Assembly (NCBI GenBank): GCA_047495785.1
Contig: JBLDXI010000054.1
Location: forward strand, 2,170,001 to 2,234,000
Source of the DNA: Lepidodermella squamata
Lineage: Eukaryota > Gastrotricha
Reading direction: 5' to 3'
Length of the DNA: 64,000 nucleotides
Below are positions 9,480 to 20,858 of this stretch, in pieces (position 1 is the stretch's first letter; each line of letters begins with the position of its first letter). A program made the position numbers and the translations under genes. Under the pieces are notes generated by a model. That model did no database searches, was not told the origin of the DNA, and worked only from the letters and a program-made list of their open reading frames with translations.

Positions 9480-12400
9480 AAAAAGAAGGATCAAACACCG
9501 AAGGTGGGCAGAGGACCCCGAGGAAGCCTGCTGGCGATCAGGGCCAGCAGAGACCGGGGCACCGGGTTCGCAGAGAGGCGTAGTTGCTCGACAGCTTCGC
9601 GGATCGGGAGGACGAAGCGGACAGCGTTGTCGGCGTAACGGCGCTGCGTCTGTTCAAAGAAACGAGGGAGACTTGGAACACCGGGGTGACGTTCGAGGCC
9701 CGAGACTCTGACGCGGTCATCGCGACCGACGTTCAGTATTGCCCGAAGGCAATCGTTCTGAAGGACATCAAGGCGCTTGAGTTGCCGCTTGGGTGCAGTG
9801 CAGAAAACGATGTTGCCATATGTTCTCGTGGTTCGAAGGAGGCTTAGATACGCGGTTCGACGCCACCGGCGAGAAAGGCCCGAGGCTCGACAGACACTGT
9901 GCGATAAATTGCGGGTGCAGCGGGTGATCACGCGGTCCATGTGGGCCTTCCAGGTCAACTTAGCATCGAGATGGACACCAAGAATGCGCATGACTGGTAA
10001 TTGCGGGATTGCCGAGACATCGAGAGTTAGTCGGGCATCGTAGCTGCGTCACGCGAATGGCATCACTTCACTCTTGGAGGCTTTGAACCTTTGCCGCCAC
10101 TCGAGGGCCCACGTTGCCATCCGGTCGATCTCATTATGGGTAGCACGCTCAGCTTCCGGAAAATACACCCCTTCTCCGACAACTGTTAGGTCATCAGCAT
10201 AGGCATCGAGATAACACCCTGGGGCAGGCGGCGCGGTCAGCAGATCTGAAGTATAGACGATATAGAACAGCGGTGACAGCGGCGAGCCTTGCGGTACGCC
10301 GCAGTTGACGATAACCTGCCGACAAAGGAAGCCCGCAACAGAAAGGAACACGAGCCTGCAAGTTGCGATCGCGAAGGAAATCGGTCAGCCACCGAACGAG
10401 GTTTCGAGGAAGCGGCAGTTTAGCAAGCTTGAACGCCAGGCCAGCACTCCACCTGGACGTCCAGGCCAACAGCGATCACTTTTCCGTGTCGAGAACGGGC
10501 AAAGTTAACGGTGTGGGCGACGCGTAGAGGGACATCTGGTGCAGAGTGGTGCGCTCGGAACGCATACTGGTTGTCGGGCAGGGCGTGGTGGCTCTTCAAA
10601 AACTCGCCAAACCAACGCGCCACGATAGACTCCAACAGCTTTCCGTCGACGGGAAACAACGAGATCGGTCGCTGGGACGAGACAGTGCCCAAAGGCTTGC
10701 CAGCTTTCGGCACGGGTATCACAGCAGCCTCCTTCAATTCGAGCAGTACGTAACGCGATCCGAGACTCAGGTTAAACAGGTGCCGGAGGTGGCGCTGCAG
10801 CACCGGTCCACCCCACTTGTAGAAGATGGGACGGCGGGCGGCGATACTCGACAAGACGCAGGAACGGGTCACCGGGAACAGGCATAGGAATTGCAATCAA
10901 CTGCTCGATCAGCGTACGCGAAAATTCGAGACGGTCAGGTGGGCGGCTGTCAACCGGGAAATCGACAGATATTGAGGTCGTATAATGATCGCTGGTGTAT
11001 CTATCGCCAACAATCACTCCACTGCGCAGCAGGCGCAGTGCGGCGTCGTTAAGGACCCAAACATCGAGGGTTGACAAGGTACCAGTGTCGAGGTGAAGGC
11101 GAGTCGGTTTCGGTGAGGGCAAGATCGTGAGGCCGAGGCGGGTTGTAGCATCGTGGAGCGAAAAGCCGCTGGGGTTCCGCTGAAGAAGCACGGGAGGCCG
11201 AGGCGGGCAGCAGCAGCAAACTCTTCGTCAAGCCACCGTTAGACGTCGGGGGACAGTAGCCGGTGATCACACGCACGGCTTATTCCTACGACAGTTAGGC
11301 TGCTCCGAGACGACGATCGTCCCTCTGCGAACCAGGATCGCCGACCCGCCATGTGCGTCGCCAATCAAGGCTTCTACAAGGTCCTGTGCCCTATCACAAC
11401 GGAAGGTAGCATACCCTTGCAAAGAGAAGGAAGTAGGAGTAAAAGAAGGATTCATTAATAAAAAGTGATGAAATTGATCTAGAACACATTAAAACTCAAC
11501 CACTTTGTCATTACTACCGCGGCAGTTCCATTGAGAAAGAAAACGACAGCCTACCATGTTGCGCTGGTGGTAGGCGGGCTAGACATCGGCGCAGCCGGGA
11601 ACAGATGAGTCGCGAGAAAACGACCACGACCGGACCCAAAAGCGGCGACAAATTCGTAGCCGGACCACAAGACCGCAGGAGCGTCTTGACAAGGTCAGTG
11701 ACCTCAACGAAGGCGGTTTTAAGCCGTTTAAGACGCAGGCTAGCAGCCACCTCTTTCGCCTTTCGCCTCAAACTGCTTCAGCAACATGTCCATCATCTCG
11801 AACAGGCGAGCACCATCAGGCGACTGGAACTGGTTACTGATGGCAGGGTTAACAGGCGGTTGTCGCGGGGCAGGTGGTGGCTGTTGACCGATGATGTCTC
11901 GGGTCGCGACCCGGTAAGTACGGCCTTGGGCACGTGTGGGCTTGGCGGGTTGCGGGGTTAACTGCTTCTGGCGAGCAATTCGGGCGCGTTTCGTTTCAGC
12001 GCGGGCAACACGGACCTCCGATTCTTGAATTTTAGCAGCCTTGAACTGGAGACAGCCACGCCACATACTCGAATGAGGAGGCGAACCACACACGGACATG
12101 TGACATGCAGGCTAGAGCTTCACGTGGCGCTTCACAGCCAGCCGTTTTGTGATTAGGCGAGGTGCAGCGACCACACAAGAGATCTTTCTCAGGAACAACG
12201 CAATCGGCCTCGATGTGTCCAAACCGGGCACATCGCATACACTTCGGAGGCAGGAGGCCATCTTTGAGCTCGCGGAATTTGACTCAACGATTCAGGAATT
12301 CAAGGCCGACCGTCAGAGCCTCATCGCGCAGCTTATGTGTCTTATGAACGACGAGCGGAGTGGGTAATCGCCGGGGTGTTGTACAGGCATGTCACGAATC

Positions 12401-13110
12401 TCCACGACGTCCTTGATGTGCTTCAGAAGCTGCTCAGTCGTATAGAACCCGGGCAGCCGAGCGGTAATGACCGACCGACTGTCTTTTTCCGCTTGAGGTG
12501 ACTTCGTGGCTAGGGCATCAGGTTGACCGGGTCGGTGTACGCGAATGGCGGAGCCCCGAAAGGCGCCGGGTGTGAAACCGTCCCGATCCAGAAGGCGTTT
12601 GGCATCGACAGCCGACTTGCAGATGATCCGCAAGCCGCCGCTAGCCATTACGATGACAGTCTCGGGAGTCAGCCACGGGACAGCCGTATAGAGCTGGGGC
12701 TCCAGTTCGCTTCGCCGAACTCCATGCACGTTGTCGATGATGACAGTGCGGAACGCACCGGTGCTTGCAGTCGTGGAAGGCCCGGTCGTAGCACCCGCAG
12801 GAGGAGTACTCCGATTCGGCGGGACGACAGGGGCGACAGGGGCTGTCGGGATTGACGGCGGGGGCTGGTAAGCGGCCACAGACGCGCCACGGTTGACCAG
12901 CGGCGGATCGTCGATGGAGTCATCAGCCGAGTCCATGTGGATCTCGCCAATAACGGACAGGGTCTCTGGACAGTTTTTCGCAACTTTTATTGAGTCGATC
13001 AGTTTTAGCACCTTGGCAACAACAGCGGTGTGAAGGCCTTGTGAAGACCTTGTGAAAGCGACTCAAGTTGAAAGCGCGGGAATGTCAAAATTTACGCTAA
13101 GAAAAATGTA
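9480..13110 (-). mobile_element. Full-length but decayed Jockey/I-type non-LTR retrotransposon
   Basis: On the minus strand from about 13.1 kb down: ORF1 at 13011-11740 in two or more frames, with a proline-rich start, an RNA-binding-like middle (FRTVIIDNVHG) and CCHC-type zinc knuckles near 12238-12110 (CARFGHIEADC, CGRCTSPNHKTAGC); an endonuclease at 11455-10900 (GYATFRCDRA, GGSAILVRRG, TSDHYTTSI); a reverse transcriptase at 10900-10050 (RPISLFPV, GVPQGSPLSPLFY, AYADDLTVVG); and the thumb/C-terminal region at 9991-9491. Several frameshifts break it. It lies in the upstream flank of copy B; the flank reappears as the start of copy C's downstream end near 13.11 kb. Same family as 1-730. Confidence 0.88.
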
Positions 13111-13176
13111 TAGGTATCTAATTTATTATGATTAAAATGTGCAAAAGGGTACTTCGGGAACAAAAGGGAGAAAGAT

Positions 13177-14690
13177 TCAATGTTCATCATATTGTGACGC
13201 TTTTTCCCTGTACCTTCGGTTGCTGAACCAGTTCCTCAGACGCCTAATACCAACGTTCGTAACTGTGGAAAGATTTGTGAAGTCTGACTGGGTTGGCCAA
13301 GACGTACGCCGAAACAGCTCTGACATGTGTTGAAGTTGAGAACGTGTGAAATAGTTCACTCCCTTGGATCCGGTCATTCTTGAGGATATGCCTCGCAGGA
13401 AGCTTCTTACTTTCGCCGGAGTCAGGTTTGTAACCGCTGCCAAGTGTTCAAGCCGCTTGGCGTAGCGCTTGCACGGAACTGCAGCTTCTTTTTCCAGGAT
13501 TTCAATTTGCCAGGGTTCCAACGCCCATTTACGGCGGTCTCCGCCACCAGCGTTTAATTTACGCACCTACAAATAATTAATCCAGAAACTACTTGGTATA
13601 TGACTTAGGCTTACGTTTTCGACTGTCACATTGTCACTCAAGCGAATATTCGATTTATCTCTTCTCCTTTGAAACCAATGGGCTACAGTGGACCTTTTCA
13701 GCTGAAGAGCTTTAGCCAGCTCATCTTTACGCGGCATTGTAGGCGCTACATTTACAGCGAATTCCTAATTGACAAACAATCAAATTTTAGAGATTGAACA
13801 ACGAATAAGACATTCACTTTTTCGAGAATTTTAATCTGCTCTTCGTTTAGAGTTACTTTCTTCCTTCGGCAAGCATGGTCTCGAAATCGCCATCGACTTA
13901 CAGTAAACCAATTTCTGATGCGTTTTACTGACAAGCCTGTCTTTAGGGCCAGATTTTCCACTTCTACCTTTTCCGGGTGAGAGTTGGCAAGATAAGCGCC
14001 CCGCAATATGTCGATCTGCTCCTCATTCATCCAACGCTTCTTGTGCTGAATTATGTTCGGGTCCTGATTTCTGAGAAGCCAACGATAAACTTTCAGTCGA
14101 TTTGCAAACATTTTTCTGGCCACAGAGAAACTGAGCTTCCAGAGCGAAATAGCTTGTGGTTTCCTCAAGGCTTCTGATAAGTGGCGGTGCAATTCTTCAA
14201 TCTGCCAGGGCTGAAATTCCGTGCATGCTGGAATAGTCACGGTCAATGAACGGTGTTGCTTCTCTCGGTATATTGCGCGCCCTTTAGAGCCTAAGGTTGG
14301 GATTCTACGAGTCTGAAACCACTTGCGAATCTTCAACTTCTGTAATCCGGTGACAGCTGCCAGTTCCTCAATATCTTTCCTCCCAGGATAGGCGTTGGCG
14401 TCGAACGCGTTGGTAAGTATTACCTGTTGCGCTTTAGATTTGATGTAATTTCGAGGTTTAGCCCTTAAAACCGCTGTGTCAGTGTTGCGATGACGTTTGA
14501 CCCAACAATAGACACGCTCCTTATCCTCTCCGATTTCTTCAGCTAAACGTTTGCTCATTATGCAGCGTCTCTCATGGTTACAGTTATTCTGCCAATCTTC
14601 TAGCCTCTTCTGCATCACTTCGAGCTGCCAAGGCTCAAATCCAAGCCGGGGGCTACTCTGCTTCCGCAGTTTTTCCTTACCAACACTCAT
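13177..14690 (-). CDS. Copy C: intact seven-homeodomain protein
   Basis: Exon 1 14690-13818, exon 2 13764-13615, exon 3 13566-13177; 470 aa. Intron 1 is 53 bp and intron 2 is 48 bp, both GT-AG. I placed the intron-1 donor at gtgaatgtc because it joins LEK to EFAVNVAPT and gives module 5 the exact length of a canonical homeodomain. Modules 1, 3 and 6 carry a PWQ motif and a divergent third helix (RVYCWVKRH, KVYRWLLRN). Modules 2, 4, 5 and 7 end in classic WF-containing recognition helices (IRKWFQTRR, IRNWFTVSR, VAHWFQRRR, LRNWFSNRR). This indicates a nuclear DNA-binding protein; target and role are unknown. No signal peptide or membrane segment is visible. Parts of exons 1-2 and intron 1 are identical to copy F over 171 bp. 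Confidence 0.88.
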
Positions 14691-14887
14691 TTGACATAAT
14701 GAAACCTGAGGAAACCTAGATCAGTAAAAATAACGCAAGTCACAAAAACACCACACTCGAAGCAATGAATTGTTTCAGCCCATGAAATAACGTTCGTCCA
14801 TTTTCTGACTTCATTTAAAGACGAAGTAAACTGTCTCTTTTGATTTTATCGGCACCTAGCATTTAGCATTCAGCTTACCGATACTAC

Positions 14888-14901
14888 ACCGCTAGTGCGG
14901 G
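14888..14901. promoter_or_regulatory. Conserved GC palindrome upstream of copy C
   Basis: ACCGCTAGTGCGGG, 198 bp upstream of the copy C start, inside the same conserved block as in copies A, E and G (GCTTACCGA before it, AAAGCCAGCTC after it). The last base breaks the perfect palindrome here. Confidence 0.4.
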
Positions 14902-14984
14902 GAAAGCCAGCTCTCTCGATGAGCGCTTCGAACGTGAGAGGAATTTTGACATCGGCGTAACCGATCAACCAAAATACTAATGTT

Positions 14985-15215
14985 ATATGTTCACGAACTG
15001 CTTCGGAGACGTGTCCGAAGTTTTAGTCTCCGAAGTCTCGCTGACCGAAGTTGTAGATTTTCGTTCACAAGCGCGCGCACAACGGACGAATCATGTCACG
15101 CTGGGAAATAGCTTCGGAAATAACGTCACCGAAGATTCACTGGAGTGTTCCGAAGTTTCAAGTTGGGTCTCCGAAGACACCCTCTCCGAAATTAGTTTGT
15201 GGACGCATTAGACGC
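14985..15215. repeat. Short interspersed CTCCGAAG-type repeat tract
   Basis: The core TCCGAAG / ACCGAAG (and its reverse, CTTCGGA) occurs about ten times within some 210 bp, at irregular spacing, for example near 15017, 15029, 15043, 15109, 15130, 15149 and 15170. The tract is open in one frame on the plus strand (14987-15211), giving VSEVS-like repeats, but there is no other sign of a gene. It is absent from the corresponding spacers of the other units. Confidence 0.5.
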
Positions 15216-15589
15216 CATAAAATTCGTCAAGAGGAAATTTTTATTTTTGCCCATATTTAAGGGTCCTCCTTTTACCAGAACCAAGTAGCGGAGCCAGATT
15301 CTCCTCTCAGCAGAACCAAATGTTTGGAATTTTCTAGTGACCTGAAATCACTTTTTGGGTATTTCGCAGGGGTCGAGATTGTCCGCTAAAAAATCACCAT
15401 TAAATTCAGTGTACAATTCAGAACAATATTATGGTAGGTTACCTGAATATGCATTAAATTGTTGACCTTTTTCGAACACATGATGTTAGCGACTACGGCC
15501 ATGGAACGTGAGGTTTCGGAGTATTTGAGCGGTTGCGAGCTTCACAAGGTGCGGATTAAGCGGCGTTGAGGGACTGCAATATCTACGAT

Positions 15590-15665
15590 GACAGTCTGCC
15601 AAAGCTCATATCCCAGCCGTGGGCCAATCTTCCTCCTCAGTTCTTCCTAGCCCACACTCATTTGT
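15590..15665 (-). pseudogene. Relic D: first codons of a lost homeodomain gene copy
   Basis: The minus strand from 15662 begins ATGAGTGTGGGC then TAG, followed by EELRRKIGPRLGYELWQ, matching the first 22 or so codons of exon 1 in the other copies but with an in-frame stop at codon 5. The upstream flank (TAACAA before ATG, GTTTCCTCAGGTTTCC) also matches. It is joined directly to a downstream-spacer repeat (GAGGGACTGCAATAT), so nearly all of the gene has been deleted between them. Confidence 0.75.
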
Positions 15666-15979
15666 TATAATGGAAACCTGAGGAAACCTATAGGTCACAA
15701 AAATAATTTTCGAGTGCCCTGAAATCACGTTTTGGTATTTCTTAGTTGTCACGATCGATCGTACAAAAATCAATATTAATTCAGCGTAACATTCTCTATA
15801 AGGCGGAATGTCCAATCCAGAACTCATACAGCGCCTCGAAATAGTAGAATTATTCAAACAGTTACTCTTGGTATATTTCGACTTGGGTTCCGCTACAGCA
15901 CGTTCCACTCACCGCAAATTTGGTTCCGCTGAAAAAGATATTTGAGTTAATGCATCATACCTAAAATTAGGGGGTAAGG

Positions 15980-16260
15980 TTACCTAAATATGCATAAAAT
16001 TATCGGCGTGAGACGGCGTTCAACGATGGCTAAGACCTTGTGGGTAGGAAAGTTCAATGTTGTTTTAATATGCCCGAAGAACTTTGTGAAGGACTCGGTC
16101 CCGCCTAAGTAGCGCCACATCAGAAGGATCCGGAAGTGATGGCTGAGGCAGAGGAGCAGGTGGCGTACCTGACACGGGAAATATGCTCGGCATGGCTTGC
16201 GCTGAAGGCAAAGCCGCATAGCGAGCCGAAAGCCGAAAGTCTTGACTAGGAAATATGTAA
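15980..16260. repeat. Unit-flanking repeat block downstream of copy E
   Basis: A spacer segment related to 6980-7110 (shared CTCGGTCCCGCCTA, GCGCCA, TCAG, AGGATCC) and, further on, to the segments near 7800 and 19210 (GCATAGCGAGCCGAAA). It marks the 3' part of the duplicated unit. Confidence 0.5.
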
Positions 16261-16346
16261 ATCTATAGATTTTTATGCTGTTTTTTACGTTTTATGTAAA
16301 TCAAGAGAAAATGTTAAAATGTAATTCGTGAGAAAGATTCATTGAT

Positions 16347-17821
16347 TCAAGATTCATCTTTCGACGCGTTTTTCATGTTCCTTCGGTTGTCAAACCACAT
16401 CTTGAGAAGCCTGATACCAACGTTCATAACTGAGGACAGATTTTCGTAGTCTGCCTGGGTTGGGCAATGCGTGCGTCGAAACAGCTCTTGCATTTGTTGA
16501 AGTTGAGAATGCGTGAAAAATTTGTTCGCTCCTTTTGATCCGATCCTTCCTGAAGATATGCTTCTCAGGACGCTTCTCACTTTTGCAGGAGTCATGTTTG
16601 TAGCCGATGCTATGTTTTCAATCCGCTTGGCGTAGAGCCTGCACGGAATTGCTGCTTCTTTTTCGAGGATCGCAATTTGCCAAGGCTCTAATCCCAAAAA
16701 GCGACACTCTCTGTCAGCAGCGTCCAATTTACGCATCTAAGAACGCCAAATGAAGAAATTACATTGGGCACGATTGAAGCTTACGTTTTCGAGAGTCACT
16801 TTGTCGCACAAGCGAATATTCGATTTATCTCTCTTCCTTTGAAACCAACGTGCTACAGCAGGCCTTTTCAGCTGAAGCGCTTTAGCAAGCTCATCTCTAC
16901 GCTGCACTGTAGGCGATACATTCACAGCGAATTCCTAATCGACAAATTATTCAATTACAAATATTGGACAACGAATAAGTCATTCACTTTTTCGAGAAAT
17001 TCAATCTGCTCTTCTTTCAAATTGATTTCATTCCTCCGACTTGGATAGTCTTGAGATCGCGATCGCATCCGGCAAAACCACTTTATGATTCGTTTTACAG
17101 ACAATCCTGTCTTTGAGGCCAGCTCTTCCACTTCCGCCTTTCCAGGGGAAGAATTGGCTAGAAAGGCGCCCCGCAGCATGTCGAACTGCTCCTTATTCAT
17201 CCGAGGTTTTCTGGGGTCGACTTTTTTCGGGTCCCGATTCCCGCGAAGCCAACGATGAACTTTGTCTCGATTCGCGGATATTTTCCTAGCCACGGAGAAA
17301 CTGAGCTTACCCGGCGAAATTTCCTGGGTTTTCCTCCATTCTTCCAAGTGGCGGCGCAATTCTTCAACCTGCCAGCTCTCGAATTGTCTCTTCGCTGGAG
17401 TTGTCGCGGTATCTGAAGTTGGGCGTCGCTGTTCTCGATGTCTACGCCAAAGAAACCACTGACGAATCTTCAACTCCTGTATTCCGCTGACAGCTGCCAG
17501 TCCCTTAATTTCTTTCACTGCAGGATAGGCGTTAGCTTCGAATGCGTTGGCAAGTATTTCCTGTTGCGCTATAGATTTGTAATTTTGAGATTCAGCCCTT
17601 ACAACCACCATGTCAGTGTCGCGACGGCAGTTGACCCAGCGATAGACACGCTCCTTATCCTCTCCGATTTCTTCAGCTAAACGTTTGCTCATTATGCAGT
17701 CTCTCATCATTACGGTTCTTCTGCCAATTTTCTAGCCTCTTCTGCATTAATTCATACTGCCATGGCTCATATCCACACCGTGGGCTTTTCTTCTTCCGCA
17801 GCTTTTCCTTGCCAACACTCA
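16347..17821 (-). pseudogene. Copy E of the seven-homeodomain gene, frameshifted in exon 1
   Basis: Exon 1 17821-16988, exon 2 16934-16785, exon 3 16736-16347; introns 53 and 48 bp. The ATG and first 42 codons are present (MSVGKEKLRKKK...), but near 17700 two bases are missing relative to the other copies. The frame changes just before the conserved CIMSKRLAEEIGEDKERVY stretch. After that point everything is open to the final stop, including modules 2-7. Either a recent pseudogene, a sequencing error, or a gene starting at the internal ATG (17710 or 17692), which would lose the first half of module 1. A small inverted-repeat element lies 50 bp upstream of the start. Confidence 0.8.
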
Positions 17822-17872
17822 TTTGTTATAATGAGACCTAGGTCAGTAAAGAATGCAAGTTTATTACATCTC

Positions 17873-18292
17873 CACTTAAAACCACAGCGCAACACAAAAC
17901 ACCAATTTGCAGCAGGATAAAATTGCAACACAACTTATTTCTGTAACTTGTAAGTTCGATATAAGAAGAAGACATAGGAAAGGGGCAGTTTTTTACGCTC
18001 AATCCGAATATGAAAACCGAAAGGGACGATTTTCAATTTTTACCCGGGTAGTACCCAGTTTTACCCGGTTTTACCCGGTTTTTACCCGGTTTACCCGGTA
18101 CCAACGTCCCTGACATTCAAACAATTACCACGGTCGTATTCCGCGCCCCCGATAACATCTATTGGTATGCCTGAATTATACTTGTTTCACTTAATGCCAA
18201 AAACAAGGTCGTGTGTTGCAAAAATGTGTGCTGCAAAATATTAAATTTTGTGTTGCACTTTGGTTATTTCTGTTACGCTGTGGTGGTGAGCC
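17873..18292. mobile_element. Small non-autonomous inverted-repeat element (MITE-like)
   Basis: About 420 bp, with termini containing ACCACAGCGCAACAC on the left (17881) and the reverse complement of ACCACAGCGTAACAG on the right (about 18275-18289). It is flanked by a 9-base direct repeat TTACATCTC (17864-17872 and 18293-18301), read as a target-site duplication. It splits sequence that is continuous upstream of other copies (before ...CCACACTTGAA). A 9-bp duplication is typical of Mutator-like elements, but no transposase is seen to confirm this. Inside is a TTTTACCCGG-type tandem repeat at about 18043-18103. Confidence 0.65.
18043..18103. repeat. Tandem TTTTACCCGG repeat inside the MITE-like element
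   Basis: Five to six head-to-tail imperfect copies of a roughly 10-base unit (TTTTACCCGG with one-base length changes), bracketed by TACCCGGGTA and CCGGTACC. Subterminal repeats of this kind are often transposase-binding sites; that is an inference. Confidence 0.6.
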
Positions 18293-18428
18293 TTACATCT
18301 CACCACACTTGAAGGAATGAATTGTTTCAGCTTGTGATATGACGTTGACCCACGACGTGACTCTAAAAGACAAGGAAATTTTATTTGATTGTTTTATCCG
18401 CATGTAGCATTCAGGTTACCGAGAATAC

Positions 18429-18442
18429 ACCGCTCGTGCGGT
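18429..18442. promoter_or_regulatory. Conserved GC palindrome upstream of copy E
   Basis: ACCGCTCGTGCGGT, 608 bp from the copy E start. Subtracting the 420-bp inserted element and its 9-bp duplication gives about 180 bp, in line with the 161-198 bp seen in copies A, C and G. The insertion therefore separates the gene from its upstream element. Confidence 0.42.
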
Positions 18443-18949
18443 AAAAGCCAGCTCACTTGATGCGCACTCCAAACTTACGGCATCGGCCTAACGGTTCAAT
18501 CAAAATACTTCCAGCCATCAAATTCTGCTAGAGGAATGAATGCTTTTCTTTTACCCATATTGTCCTCCATTTACCAGACCCAAGAAGCGGAACCAAATGT
18601 TGGAGTTTTCTGGTGGCCTGAAATAACGTTTTTGTTATTTATTGGGTGTCAAGATTGGCCGCTAATAAAAATTGGGGACTTTTTTCGAACACTTGCTGTT
18701 CCTCAACAATGAGGTTCCTCGGGCTCTCATTTAGACTATCAGCAGTCCGAACCCCTTTGCCCACAAAATCTAACGAGCCACACAATTGCTGCTCAAATTT
18801 GATAAAGAGAAAAATTGAAAACCTCTCGACGGGGTCCGAAGTTTGCATAAACTGTATAGATACCCTTCTAGCACAATAGAACGTTTTCAAATTCTTATAT
18901 AGCTCAAACAAGGGCCCTGTTCACGTCTCCACTAATGACTGATGGAATT

Positions 18950-19290
18950 GACAACTTGACTCGGTTGAAAATCGAGGTCGGGGTGTTCGTTTCTTGAGGC
19001 TGCATCGAATTTTAGGCTACTTTGAAATTCGTTTCGAACAGTGGCGCGAATTCGTATGCAGTCGATGGTAGTCCATGGATCTAGTGACTACTACTTCTAC
19101 GGCCGGGAGCTGGAAGGAGGTTTCGCGGATACATGAGGCGGTTGCAAGCTTTACGAGACGCGGATCTAGCGGCGCTGAGGGACTGCAATATCGACACTCC
19201 CGAGAGATTTTCTTGGCAAGGCACTGCGTTATAGCCAAAGTGGCATAGCAAGCCGAAAAAACAGACACATTTCACAAAATGTTATGACTA
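18950..19290. repeat. Unit-flanking repeat block downstream of copy F
   Basis: Matches the block at about 7580-7860: GAAAATCGAGGTCGG, TTTCTTGAGGCTGCATC, a GCGGATCTAGCGGCGCTGAGG-type stretch, GACTGCAATATCGACACTCCC. No gene is seen. It defines the repeating unit together with the 16-kb and 7-kb blocks. Confidence 0.55.
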
Positions 19291-19361
19291 TAAATGTATA
19301 GATTTAAATTAAAAGGATTAAAATGTACTTTGCGAATGAAAGGAAGGAATAAGATTCATTG

Positions 19362-20858
19362 TCAATCATTGTTTGACGCTTTGCTCCGCCTTCGATTATT
19401 AAACCACGTCCTCAGACGCCTGATACCAACGTTCATAACTGAGGAAAGATTTTCATAATCTGACTGCGTTGGGAAACGCTTACGTCGAAACAGCTCCTCC
19501 ATTTTTTCAAGTTGAGAAAACATTAAATAACGCAGCGCTGCTCTTGATTTCATCTTTCTTGAGGATAGACGTTGCAGGATGCATCTCACTTTAGCAGGAG
19601 TCAGATTTGTCACGGATGCTATGTGTTCTAACCGTTTGGCGTAGCGCCTGCACGGAATTGCGGCTTCTTTTTCGAGGATCGCAGTTTGCCAGGGCTCTAA
19701 TGCCCAGTTACGGCGCTCTCCGTCACCGGCGTTCAATTTACGCATCTACGTATGATATGAATTCGGAAATTACATGGTATATATGACTTATGCTTACGTT
19801 TTCGAGAGTCACTTTGTCGCACAGGCGAGTTTTCGTTTGATTTCTTTTCCTTTGAAACCAACCTGCTACCACGGACCTTTTCAGCTGAAGAGCTTTAGCC
19901 AGCTCATCTTTACGCGGCATTGTAGGCGCTACATTTACAGCGAATTCCTAATTGACAAACAATCAAATTTTAGAGATTGAACAACGAATAAGACATTCAC
20001 TTTTTCGAGAATTTTAATCTGCTCTTCGTTTAGAGTTACTTTCCGCTGAACAGGATGGTCTCGAAATCGCTCGCGACTTCCGGCAAACCACCTTCTGATG
20101 CTTTTTACTGACAAACCTGTCTTTCGGGCCAGCTCTTCCACTCCCGCCTTTCCCGGGTAAGGATTGGCTAGAAAAGCGCTCCTCAATATGTCGAACTGAT
20201 CATCATTTATTTTGCGCTTGGATATCTTCCGGTCCCGATTCCTGAGGAGCCAACGATAAACTTTCTGTCGATTTGCCGACATTTTCCTGGCCACAGAGAA
20301 ACTGAATTTACCCAGCGAAGTGTCCTGAGTTTTCTTCCAGGCTTCTAAGTGGTGGCGCAATTCTTCAATCTGGCAACTCTTGAATTCCGTCCTTGCTGGA
20401 GTTTTCACGGTCAATAAAGTTCGGCGTTGCTGCTCTCGGTATATTGCGCGCCCTTTAGAGCCTAAGGTTGCGTTTCTACGAGCCTGAAACCACACGCGAA
20501 CCTTCAACTCCTGTAATCCGGTGACAGCTGCCAGTTCCTCAAAATCTTTCCTCCCCGGATAGGCGTTGGCTTTGAACGCGTTGGCAAGTATTTCCTGTTG
20601 CGCTTTAGATTTAATGTAATTTACAGGTTTAGCCCTTACAACCACCATGTCAGTGTCGCGTCGGCAGTGGACCCAACGATAGACACGCTCCTTATCCTCT
20701 CCGATTTCTTCAGCTAAACGTTTACTCATTTTGCAGTGATCCTCGTTACGATTATTCTGCCAATCTTCTAGCCTCTTCTGCATTACTTCGAGCTGCCAAG
20801 GCTCAAATCCAAGCCGTGGGCTAATCTTCTTCCGTAGTTTTTCCTTGCCAACACTGAT
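19362..20858 (-). CDS. Copy F: seven-homeodomain protein with start codon changed to ATC
   Basis: Exon 1 20858-20001, exon 2 19947-19798, exon 3 19745-19362; introns 53 and 52 bp. All seven modules are open (for example VRVWFQARR in module 2, IRRWFAGSR in module 4, VAGWFQRKR in module 5, LRTWFNNRR in module 7). The codon at the conserved start position (20858-20856) is ATC, and TAA lies in frame two codons upstream, so an upstream start would need another exon. The next in-frame ATG is at 20783 and would remove 25 residues, including the beginning of module 1. It may be a recent pseudogene, use a near-cognate start, or start at 20783. The upstream flank is interrupted at about 20970 by a retrotransposon scrap. 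Confidence 0.7.

Noticed and set aside
14987-15211. Plus-strand 74-codon frame with VSEVS-like repeats
   Set aside because: Arises from the CTCCGAAG words; no splice or promoter context and not present in other units.
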